Part shown: one piece after another, positions 11,211 through 20,979 of the stretch | Position numbering within the stretch: position 1 is the first letter of the stretch | Layout of the letters: every line of letters begins with the position of its first letter | Source: Ciona intestinalis | Lineage: Eukaryota; Chordata; Ascidiacea; Phlebobranchia; Cionidae | Length of the DNA: 64,000 nt | Assembly: GCF_000224145.3 (NCBI RefSeq) | Contig: NC_020166.2 | Location: 9,148,745 to 9,212,744, forward strand | Reading direction: 5' to 3' | Notes under the pieces: generated by a model | Databases searched by the model: none | Told to the model about the DNA's origin: nothing | What the model saw: only the letters and a program-made list of their open reading frames with translations | Position numbers and translations under genes: made by a program

Positions 11211-14200
11211 TTACTTTCTGTAGTAATACACCAAGAAGACGGTGAGTGCGACCAGGAAGAGGGCGAACATTGCGACCGGCGAGTCGACTGTCCATTCGCT
11301 GGATTTGCCTGGAATTGTATAGATGGCTGTGTTTGACTTGTTGTGTTTGAATATCGACTGTCGTAACATATGTGCGTATACTTATGCATTATACTCGCTG
11401 TCGAGATATAACATGGATGTCTTCTTATACACCAGATACACATAGTACACCTCATGCTTACTGTCGGGTTATAAGAGGTCATATATAGTGCCCTATATTT
11501 GGAAAGACACAGAGTTCAAACCCAGGGTAAGCAAGTTAACTTACGTTCAGACATGCAAGTAACTTGATCCGCACCAAGAGTTGAACCGAAAGGACACGAA
11601 CATTTTGCGAACCCGTTGATGTCATTGCAGTAACCATAGCAACCTCCGTTGTTCTGCGTGAAAAGTATGTTAACTCAGGTCGTACTGCCTATATAGTTTA
11701 TACGAGAATGAAGCTTGGGGGAATTTATAATTGACGCCTTTAGTCGAAAACGATTTGCAATTTTTTTTATAGTTAAAATACTTCAACGGCTGGTGAAGCC
11801 ATTGTCACAACAATTCGATATTATTTACTTTTTGCGGGAAGATAAAATAAAACACTAAGCTTGGTTTAAACTTACGAAGGCGCATGGGTTTGGTTTCTTG
11901 AAGTAAAGAGGTCCGGAACTGACCAGGTGATCTCCTTTGTAATTCTCGCTAACATCACGACGTCTACGTCCGATAGGAGCGACGCAGGTCTGTTGTTTGT
12001 TGGAAAGTTGTTAGAAAAACACTTATATATACACATATATATATACACCTGCTACCATCAGGCATTATGCAAAATATAGTCTTATTTTAAACTCTCATTA
12101 AATCTTGCCGAATCGTAGACGAAACGTTGGAATAAAGTTGACGTTCGATATGCAAAGAAGAAGAGAAGTCTCTCTAAAGGTAACAGGTTTGACAGCCATG
12201 ACTTGTCTTACGTGTTGGTTGCATGTGCTGTTGATGTTGATGTCGCACACAGATACCATACAGTGGATGTAGATGGCTTGCATTGGAATGCTAACGTTTG
12301 TCCATGTGAAGGATTTGAATTTAAACTGAACCTCAGTCGAGTTGTAATTCTTCAAGATTTCAATAGAATTAGCTGCATCTCCTGCGAGTACGGGTGCCCT
12401 GCATCTGTTGGGGTTAGAGTGGTTATATTGATATATTGTTTATCATAACTATGTAAATATAACATACATTATTGCTGTGGGGTCAGATAGAATACCTTTG
12501 GCACATAATACCCCACATTTACTGGTCGTGTTTTTAAGCATTAATTAGAGTCCTGATGAGAATACGTTTATATACTGCGTTAAAATGTTCTTTGTTTACT
12601 ATTAAATGGGACGACAAAAGAAAACAAAACAACTTACCCCAACCTACTATATAAAACGTAACACATTTTAAAACATTCCATATTTAATTGTTTGTAACTT
12701 ACCCGTTCTGGATAAGATCGTATCTTTTGGAGTCAGAAGGTGACGATGTGTGTGTAGCCCAACACATCATGCCCTGCGAATTACATTTCGTTGGAAATAA
12801 AACTTACACGTTAAAGAATACCTTAAAATATTTTAACTTTGAGAATGTGGCTTTAATACATTTCGCGGAAACAAAGCTTTGGGTCCGTATTGTTTTAGAC
12901 TGAGATTAGAATGAGTAGCAAGAGTGAGCCTCGAATTCACAACTTTCTAGTATTAGAATCTAAGTCTTACTTGTAAAATAAAGTTAGCTTGAAGGCCATC
13001 AGCTTTTGCTTGGACGAAAACATAGTCGGGAACTTGAACAGTTGGTGGATTTCCTGTCAGTGGGGATTGGAAAGTTGTGCTGTTGAAGAAGCCGAAGGAA
13101 AATTTGAAAGCTCCCTCGCCAGAGAGTCCGGCCAACTTGATTTTCCTGCAAGATTAAACTTTAGATTTTCGTAAAGGTCTGAAGAAAAGGCAAAAATCTT
13201 TCCTAAATCGCAGCAAAATCTGAGCATAAAGGCAATCAGAACAAAAACGCAGGCAAAGGGGAAATAGTATTTACAGAAGACATGAGCGGCTGCGGATCTC
13301 TTCATTACAGTGACAAAGATCAATTAAAAAAAGCAAGGAAAAGGGAAGTAGCAGCAAAACAGTCGTTAGAGTCATGATCAGCATTTGGTTTGTAAGTTTG
13401 TAAATAATATAAGATAACTTACTCGATAACAGGTACAAGCATCGTGCTGTTCAGAGTGTATTTCTTAATGAACGAGCAAGTGAAGTTCATACAGCTATCC
13501 TTGTAACGGTGGATAACGAAAGAAGTGTTGTAGTTTGGGATCTTTCGTACAGTGTAGGTAAAGTTGATGTGTGTGGCGCTTTCCTGGGTTGTAAATTAAG
13601 TTAAGCTAATGTTAGGTTTGAGCAGTTTAGTTCACCTTAAGTTAAGTTGAGTTTAAGTTAAGTTGAGTTTAAGTTAAGTTGAGTTTAAGTTAAGTTGAGT
13701 TTAAGTTAAGTTGAGTTTAAGTTAAGTTGAGTTTAAGTTAAGTTGAGTTTAAGTTAAGTTGAGTTTAAGTTAAGTTGAGTTTAAGTTAAGTTGAGTTTAA
13801 GTTAAGTTGAGTTTAAGTTAAGTTGAGTTTAAGTTAAGTTGAGTTTAAGTTAAGTTAAGTTTAAGTTAAGTTAAGTTAAGTTGAGTTTAAGTTAAGTTGA
13901 GTTTAAGTTAAGTTGAGTTTAAGTTAAGTTGAGTTTAAGTTAAGTTGAGTTTAAGTTAAGTTGAGTTCAAGTTAAGTTACTTTAAAGTTACGATTGTAAA
14001 GTTAAGCCCTGGTATATTAATTAAGTTAGAATTAGGTTAGCGTTAGCTGAATTGAGTTAATATAGGTTTAAGCTTCGGTTAGCCGGTATGTTATATAGAT
14101 TATTCCAACGAGAACTTATCTTAAACTGGAAAAAATCATCTAAAAAAAGAAGAAATATTTTCCCCACGTAAATAAACTCCGCGTGGCGGGGCAATGACAG

Positions 14201-15608
14201 CCATTATAACGCGAAGGGTCTCGTTTATGCACCTCGTTCACGCTGACACATTACCAAATATATTAGGGTGAGGAAGACGGGACACCCTTAGCACATAAAA
14301 ACCAAATAACCTGATCGTGGTTTAAAGAGTAAACAATGATGGAGTCGTGACGATACGGTTTAATAATTCTTTAAATAGTCTTTGTTTGCTACCAAATCAG
14401 ACGAGAAAATAAAATGAAAAGGTGTACCAATTCCCCCACCCTACTATATGCAACTTTAATTGTGGGTGATTATTTTTAGATTTATTCTAAAAACACTTTT
14501 TACCGCTACATACGCTCCACACGTCTGGAGCATCGTAAGATTGAACTTGGCGTGAGTGACACCTGTTCGCTCTTGAGGAAGGCAGTTGGCTGGTATCCCT
14601 GCGACCCCGGTTGCTGGGTTGATTGGGTTTCGGGAGACGGCCATTTTATCGTTAGGCCCGACAGTCATACGCGTGAATAAGTTTGCATCAGCGCTGTAAA
14701 ATAACTTTTACTTTCACGATTTAAACGAAAACAAGGGGACACATTGGTTGGGTTATAACATGAATGTCTTCCTATACACCAGACACACATGGTGTATTCA
14801 TGCACCTCATGCTTACCGTCAACTTATAACATGGTCCGTTTCGGCACCGTGTATACGTTGGTGCACACATACTTATCGTGATGGGTAACATACTTATCGT
14901 GATAGGTAACCTATTAATAAATTTAAACTTACATCAGCATTGGTGCTTCGGCGCAGATAACATGATTTGCCGCTGTGTGGAATAAAACAAGAGGTAAATT
15001 TATTTTAAAAAAATTGGATATGGATTGGGTAGAATGAATGTAGCTTATTTAACCTTGCGTGGCGGGGCAGTCGTTATAATAAAGGTGTTCCATTTCATAC
15101 AACTCGTGTGCTCAGAATTTATACCAGGTATATGCAACTTGTGGGTGATTGTTATTTTTATTTTTTTTTTAAAGGAACAAGGCAGTTGGAAAATATAGTC
15201 GGTGTACGTGCTGAGTAATGCGCGTAAATATATATATACAGTCAAGATTAGCGAACAAAGTATTTTAATATAAATAACGCTTACCTAGGGATCCGTTGGC
15301 ATCTGAAATAAAAACATAATGTTAAATAAATTTTGATCTTCATTATTAATTTCAATAATGAGTATATTGGTCTATATATTTATGGCAACAATCTTAAGTT
15401 TCATGGCGTGCCTCGTCGCCGTAGCCCACAACCCTAAACAAAGTTAATTCAAATTTTCACATATGTTAATTCAAATTTCATATATTAATTCAAATTTAAA
15501 CATATGGCTAAATTTCGCCGTGGGACTTTACCACCACTGTGTTAAAATATTCTTACCTTGAATAAGAATGGCAACCGCCACGCAGGAAAGAATTAATTTA
15601 ATATTCAT
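11211..15608 (-). CDS. ZP-domain membrane protein A (inverted copy of gene B)
   Basis: Eleven exons: 15557-15608, 15285-15302 (18-nt microexon), 14933-14972, 14504-14693, 13423-13583, 12971-13145, 12703-12773, 12212-12404, 11876-11989, 11545-11653 and 11211-11308. They give about 406 residues with continuous phases. Order of parts: signal peptide (MNIKLILSCVAVAILIQ), a ZP-N-like region, a ZP-C half with CWATHTSSP, RYDLILNGC and the IYIHCMVSVCD block, a furin-type site (GRRRRDV), a six-cysteine EGF-like module (NNGGCHGYC), one membrane helix and a very short tail (YYYRK). ZP modules polymerise into extracellular coats after cleavage at such a site. Many N-glycosylation sequons are visible. Every internal exon after exon 4 has the same length as in gene B. 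Its first four exons differ strongly from gene B and the rest are nearly the same. The role is unknown; an egg-coat or epithelial matrix function is inference. Confidence 0.88.
12466..12652. repeat. GT-rich foldback repeat in ZP gene A intron 7
   Basis: A degraded copy: it opens with gtggggtcagatagaatacc, contains the conserved middle (cacataata, tttgtttactattaaatggg) and closes with ccccaacctactatata. It has no counterpart at the equivalent place in gene B, so it inserted after the duplication or was lost from B. Confidence 0.6.
13605..13980. repeat. 16-bp minisatellite in ZP gene A
   Basis: About 20 near-perfect copies of gagtttaagttaagtt, with one or two shorter units near 13850-13880, fill the intron between exons 4 and 5. 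The corresponding intron of gene B lacks it, so it expanded after the duplication. Confidence 0.92.
14261..14453. repeat. GT-rich foldback repeat
   Basis: A clear copy, running from tagggtgaggaagacgggac to cccccaccctactatat, with the inverted ends and the internal tttgtttgctaccaaat landmark. It lies in intron 4 of ZP gene A. Confidence 0.75.
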
Positions 15609-16166
15609 TTTGATATTTAAAGTATACTATAAGATAAGAATCTAACTAAATAAGTATCTGCTCGCACACGATACGGATAAATATATTACTCAGCTATTTA
15701 GTGTAGCGAAGCCCAACAATAATAGCATTGCATGCAACATTATATTCGCAATAAATGGAACACAAAAACTATGGTGCTACGAAAACAACCTATAAAACTT
15801 TTAATGCAACAGAGGTCTCAATAAATAGAAAACTACAACCCCACTTAAGCTTTGTCTGCTTACTGTTGTAATACCAGCATGGTAATAATATGGTTTATAT
15901 TCTCCGCGTTTTATACCGATTGTTGTGTCATATAACTTCCTTTGATTCACCCAGTAGTGTCCCTTTAGTATTTTTAACCGCGAAGAATAGAACGTATATC
16001 GTTGTCATAAAAGAAAGAAACGAGAGAGGTCTCCTTGTACAGTCTTTGTTGATCTGAAAAATAAAGGCGTTATGATCAATTAGGTTTTTAGCCCAGCTTA
16101 TACTTTACACCTTTCCATAAGTATAGTTTATGTTTTGTTTATGTAGTTTATAATAATACAACATGT

Positions 16167-16370
16167 TTATTATATAGTAGGGCGGGGTAAGATGGTGCGT
16201 GTTTTTATTCAATTTGATCGACCCACGTGGTAGTAAATAAAATATATTTATAGAATTGTATAACCGTATCCTCACGACTGCAAAAACGCGTTGTTATTTG
16301 TTAAAAAAAGATTAGAAAACATGGGATATTATGTGCTAATGGTACCCATCTCACTCAATAGCACTATAAG
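16167..16370. repeat. GT-rich foldback repeat
   Basis: Opens with tagtagggcggggtaagatg and closes with cccatctcactcaatagcac, an imperfect inverted end. The inner landmarks are in the reverse order to the 14261 copy, so it sits in the opposite orientation. Confidence 0.7.
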
Positions 16371-16668
16371 CATCAATATACATAGCCGTGTCGCAATGCA
16401 CAACACGTGAAATTTTACAAATTCGAAAACACACAGCAGGATAAGATGGGACAGTTTAAAATCATTGTTAATTTAGAAAAATAAGTGTATTTATAAATAG
16501 GAATATACGTAAATAATACTGTACGCTTTGAAAATTAAGTCTAAACATTCCTTTTCTTGCTCTACTGCTATAGTTTTTAACTTTAACATGTTACCTATAT
16601 ATTATATTATTGCATAACAGTTGGTATTGTTTGAACGACAATGATAATACTTTGAAAATATTGTTTGA

Positions 16669-17303
16669 ACGAAAAAGATAATATTTTGAAAATATTTTCG
16701 AAAATTGGTCATTTGCACGTTACTTTTACGTTTTGTGGTAAATTCAAATTGATTCCAAAATTGATTCCAAAAATATTTTGCGTACTAAAATTGGTCCAGT
16801 ATAGGCATAGGTACCTTACAAGGTATCTATGGTATAGGCGTAGATATTCGTCCTCAAACAGTGATCTCTAGCGTTATCCTTTTTTTACTACGAGCTTCGT
16901 GGTTGTGACGTAGGAACGTACTGGTCACGTGACTGATTCATTCGTAAAGCGAATCCTGCGTTTTTTTTGTTCTCTCGTTTTTTGCTGAAAACACTACCTC
17001 TCGCCTTTCTGAATGAGAGCGGCCACGCTTTAACAATTTTGTGACGTGTTTTGTCACGATTAAAACAAGTAAGGTGTCGTTGGAATTGGAAAAACACAAT
17101 CTATCTATTAAAGCAATGTACATTTTAGTTTGTTTAGGCTCTTTAATAACATAAAATTGATTATAACTATTGATAAAGTTTTTATTTTTGCTACAAACTG
17201 GTTATTACTACTCTGGTTTTGGCACAAGCCCCTTTTCAAAAATTATCACCAAGTGCAAATGACCAATTTTCGAACATATTTTCAAAATATTATCTTTTTA
17301 TTA
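16669..17303. mobile_element. Non-autonomous inverted-repeat element (MITE-like), about 630 bp
   Basis: The left end carries agataatattttgaaaatat followed by tttcgaaaattggtcatttg. The right end (about 17249-17303) is its reverse complement with one or two mismatches, giving terminal inverted repeats of about 48 bp. The interior has no transposase frame and is less AT-rich around 16870-17060. A partial extra copy of the end motif lies just left, at about 16640-16665. I see no clear target-site duplication. Confidence 0.6.
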
Positions 17304-17442
17304 TATCAGGATCATATATTTGAATATCCCCTGAGGTATACATTACTAAATTAAAAGCAAATCTTTCAAAGTTTGGTAATGATAACATACAAAACTACAA
17401 TGTGGGGGAAGATGGGACTCTAAAATGAAATATATTAGCATA

Positions 17443-17637
17443 AGATAGTAGAGTCGGGGAAGATGGGACACCTTTAACACATACAATCCAAATAGCCTAA
17501 TCGTGTTTTAAACAATTAACAACAATCTGTGGAAGTCGTGAAGATATGGTTTTATAATTCAAATGTTCTTTGTTTACTACCAAATGAAAAGAGAAAACAA
17601 AATGAAAAGGTGTCCCATCTACCCCCACCCTGCTATA
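17443..17637. repeat. GT-rich foldback repeat
   Basis: A well-preserved copy of about 195 bp, from tagagtcggggaagatggga to ctacccccaccctgctatat. Fragments of two further copies lie at about 17902-17931 (right end only) and 17990-18020 (left end, interrupted by the SINE that follows). Confidence 0.75.
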
Positions 17638-18021
17638 TTAATTAATTCTTTTACTACAACGGTCGACTGGGCTCGATCAAAAACAAATCTGAAGTAACCA
17701 ACAAAACGGGTTCTAGTCGCCATTGGTGACTGTGGAGCAGTAGGCAGAATGTATTTATACATGTATTATAACTTATGAAACTTATGACGTATGAGGATTG
17801 AGTGATTGGTAAAGAATATGTGTAAATACGCTTTGTACAACTCCTGTACCATGTGTTTATTGTAAACTTACACTAGTTAACGAAAAAGTATCGTCTGATA
17901 AAGTGTCTCATCTTCCCCACCCTACTATATATGGGACATTATAATTGAACAGCAACCATATTATTATTACCCAACATAACTTTACATTCAGTTGGGTTGG
18001 GAAGATTGGACACCTTTTGTC

Positions 18022-18322
18022 CGGCGCCGTGGTATAGTGGTTAGCGCGCCTGCCTGTAACCCAGAGGTAAAGGCTCGACGCTGCCACCGTTGTTGGCGTA
18101 TGTGTCCTTGGGCAAGACACTTAACGGCACTTACTTCAATCCAGTGGTCACTAATGGGTTGTCTAAATTATCAGCCATACATAAAAAAAGAAAAAATCCC
18201 CAAAAAATATCACCTACAAAGTAACATACATGGTAACTCGTAAGCTGGCACGAGGTGTTAAACTCGTGTGATAACGACTGTCGTTTTCCGACCACGCGAG
18301 GATAAAGTAAGTTTCATTCATT
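18022..18322 (+). mobile_element. tRNA-derived SINE, near full length
   Basis: The head, from ggcgccgtggtatagtggtt onward, resembles a tRNA with a good A-box region and a decayed B box. The body contains tgtgtccttgggcaagacac and ccagtggtcactaatgggtt. The tail contains taacgactgtcgtt and ends in an attcattca repeat. It seems to have inserted into a GT-rich foldback copy, whose left end lies directly before it. Partial copies of the same body or tail recur through the window. Confidence 0.8.
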
Positions 18323-19527
18323 CAACCGTAGATTAATCTGAGAACCGCAATAATTGCAATGATTCATCGTTATAGTTACGATTCAATGCGTGCTACTGTT
18401 GCCGGAAACTCGAAACGATTCGTTCCTTTGTCTTCGATCTCCGTTATATTCTCGCAGCGGAGTATGATTCACTGAATATAGCGACGATAATTTAACGAGT
18501 AGGATAAATCATAGCTCGTTATAAAGAAGAGAATAACAAGAACGATAAGATTTGTTTCCGAGCATAGAATCGGAGACCCGTACCACGACGACGAAGGATA
18601 TGATTCATGAGAATAGCAATATCGCATGCTCGTTTTGTATTTTCTTATTATACACTGAAGATCTTTTTCTAATTGCTTCTAGACGTAAGATGCATTTTTT
18701 ATAATGTACACGTAATGCCTTTTTTCCTTTTATAATATATACACGTAATACCCCTTTTCTTTAAAATGTACACGTAATACCCTTTTTCTTTTTAATATAC
18801 ACATAATACCTTTGTTCTTTATAATGTACACATCATACCTTTTTTCTTTTTTAAATACACGTAATACCTTTCTTTTTTTTAATGTACACACATTACCTTT
18901 TTTTCTTTTCCCCCAGTGTAGGATTTTTTTTTCTTTGCATGTGGGATATTTTCTTTTTAACTCGGTTCGTGCGACATTTTTTCTTACTGCACACTTCATG
19001 TTTTCTACACAGAATATACTACAGAGCTACTGTACCCTTTTTCATATAACTTTGAACTTCAATGACTGTTGACGTTTGTTTTTTTTTCTTAAGAAAGTTA
19101 CTTTACAGTAATTGTTCCAATCCATTGGTCACTAATAGATTGTCTTACGTGCCAGCCAGCGAAAGGTAAAAAAATAATTATCAACAATGTACATATGTAA
19201 TAAACATGGGTGTATATGAAATAAAACAACACAAAACGTGTTTTACTTACCATTGCCCTGTTACGCGGGGTTAAATAAGTTACAACATCTATACTAACTT
19301 CACGTTGAAAATGTAGCATAGGAAAAACCAATGTGTACACGCATATTCCTACCCGTTAAATTATCGTAGCGATATTCAGTGAATCATATTCCGCTGCAAG
19401 AATAACGGAGATCGAAGACAAAGGAACGAATCGCTTCGAGCTTCCGGCAACAGTAGCACGCATTGAATCATAACTATAACAATGAATCATTGCAATTATG
19501 CGGTTCTCAGATTAATCTATGGTTGTA
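18323..19527. mobile_element. Foldback structure with ~180 bp inverted arms
   Basis: Positions 18323-18505 and 19350-19527 are inverted copies, about 90% alike by eye: both contain gattaatctgagaaccgcaa (or its complement) and gaacgaatcgcttcgagctt-type sequence. The ~840 bp between holds a strand-asymmetric T/C-rich repeat tract. It could be a foldback transposon, or the innermost part of the inverted ZP duplication itself. No transposase frame and no obvious target duplication are seen. Confidence 0.65.
18690..18960. repeat. Pyrimidine-rich ~27-30 bp tandem repeat
   Basis: About eight imperfect units, each a run of T/C followed by tacacgtaatacc or acacataatacc, form a tract that is almost pure pyrimidine plus ACA/GTA on the + strand. 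Minus-strand frames across it (Lys/Arg/Tyr-rich) are by-products of the repeat. Confidence 0.75.
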
Positions 19528-19623
19528 ATGCTATTCCTTGCTAGCTACTAATAGTTATATACAGTCGTATCTGTGTTCCTGTTATTTTCAATTTACCGTT
19601 TAGTTATTATTTATGCGATATGT

Positions 19624-19815
19624 ACAGTAGGGTGGGGGAAATGAGACACATTTTTTCCCTATTTCCTCGTCCCATTTGATAGTAAACAAAGAACATCCAA
19701 AGAATTATAAACCGTAGCCTCACGCCTTCCATGGACCGTTGTTAATTGTTTAAAACACGATCAGGTTATATGGATATGGTGTGCTGCTAAAGGTGTCCCA
19801 CCTAACCCTCACGGA
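19624..19815. repeat. GT-rich foldback repeat
   Basis: From cagtagggtgggggaaatga to cacctaaccctcacggaact, with the inner landmark atttgatagtaaacaaagaa. It lies just right of the foldback structure. Confidence 0.75.
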
Positions 19816-20269
19816 ACTATATGTATAATTCTGTGGGTTAAATATGGATACTGTTATTACACAGAATATAAGTTTATACATACATTCTTTGGTCCTCGGG
19901 ACTTTTTTTTTGTCTGTCGCTCGAGTCTCTATGCAAATACTGATTTTTCCCCTAAAAAGAAGTTCTTACATTATCACAGTACTTACAAGTGCTATATCCA
20001 ACTAAACAGCTGCATTGTGACAAAGGAAATGTTGGCTCCAAAGCAGAAAGACCAAAACACACGTGTGCCGCACGCGCCCAAGGGACGGAACGCGACGAAT
20101 AATTAGGTAAATAACGAGCGGCGATTGGAAACAGGCATAATAATCTGAGTGTGGCACACGCTCCAATGATGATCAGTTAACAATTATAACAACAAGACAC
20201 CCAGGAGGGGGGATGGTCACGGGGGGAAATAGTCATTGGGGGGAATTGGCTGGGGGGGAAATAGCCGGT

Positions 20270-20600
20270 TACGATAAGAAGATACTCATGTTATCACTTG
20301 ACTGTGAGCATGAGGTGTATGAACCATTGGTTTCCGATGTATAAGTAGACACCCATGTTATAACTCGACAGGGAGCATACGTTGTATTATAATACAACAT
20401 GTGTTTCAGGTGTCTAAAAGAAACCCATATGATAAAACTCAACGGTGAGCATGAGACGTATGAGTTTACTATATAAATGTTTGGTGTATAAGTAGACACT
20501 CATATTATAACTTGACAGTGAGCATTAGGGGTATGAATACAACATGGGTTTCTAATGTATACGAATACACCTATGCTATAACTGAACAGAGAGCATAAGG
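20270..20600. repeat. Array of ~75 bp palindromic units
   Basis: About four to five units, each with ataactcgacagtgagcatg (or close to it), then a ggtgtatgaa segment, then a gtgtttctggtgtataag-like segment and aagacacccatg. Each unit is itself partly palindromic. Related units occur singly or in pairs at about 11380-11470, 14755-14850, 25660-25720, 28000-28150, 28530-28620, 30070-30260, 31090-31240 and 32540-32770. Confidence 0.65.
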
Positions 20601-20979
20601 TGTATGAACGTCAAACAATGAAGAAGCACGCGCAGGATGCATGGCTGTGGAAGCTCTGACTCATAATCTTGATTATAAAACGCTGTAGATCTTGGATGAT
20701 ATGTATTTGTATCCTGGTGATACAGTGTAAGCATGTATCTATTATACATAGGTTGTTGCGCTTTTAATGTCAATTTATCGTGGCTGTCGCGTACAGTTAG
20801 CAGGGTAGTTAATATGGTTGCAATCGGGGGGCAAATTATGTGAATGCGACTTTTTTAACAAGTTTAACTAAAACTACTGTTCGTCTGTGTCTAAATAAAA
20901 TAATATTTCCCCTTTTATTGTGTAGAGCGAATATTTATTAAGTTAGATTGTTATCCTTTAGAATAGTTTAAACATCAAA

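Larger units (their letters stand above)
15609..20979. other. Repeat-filled spacer between the divergent ZP genes
   Basis: Both ZP genes start outward from this 5.4 kb interval, so it must hold their promoters. No protein-coding frame is convincing. It holds GT-rich foldback copies (16167-16370, 17443-17637, 19624-19815), a ~630 bp inverted-repeat element (16669-17303), a full SINE (18022-18322), a ~1.2 kb foldback structure (18323-19527), a pyrimidine-rich repeat tract and an array of palindromic units (20270-20600). Confidence 0.7.

Noticed and set aside
13605-13980. CRISPR-like array
   Set aside because: It is a gapless 16-bp tandem repeat with no spacers, in an intron of an animal gene.
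18022-18100. tRNA gene
   Set aside because: The head looks tRNA-like, but the B box is decayed, no proper cloverleaf forms, and the same head occurs with a fixed SINE body elsewhere in the window.
18730-19072. Lys/Arg-rich minus frame and Phe-rich plus frame
   Set aside because: Both arise from the pyrimidine-rich tandem repeat and have no start or splice support.
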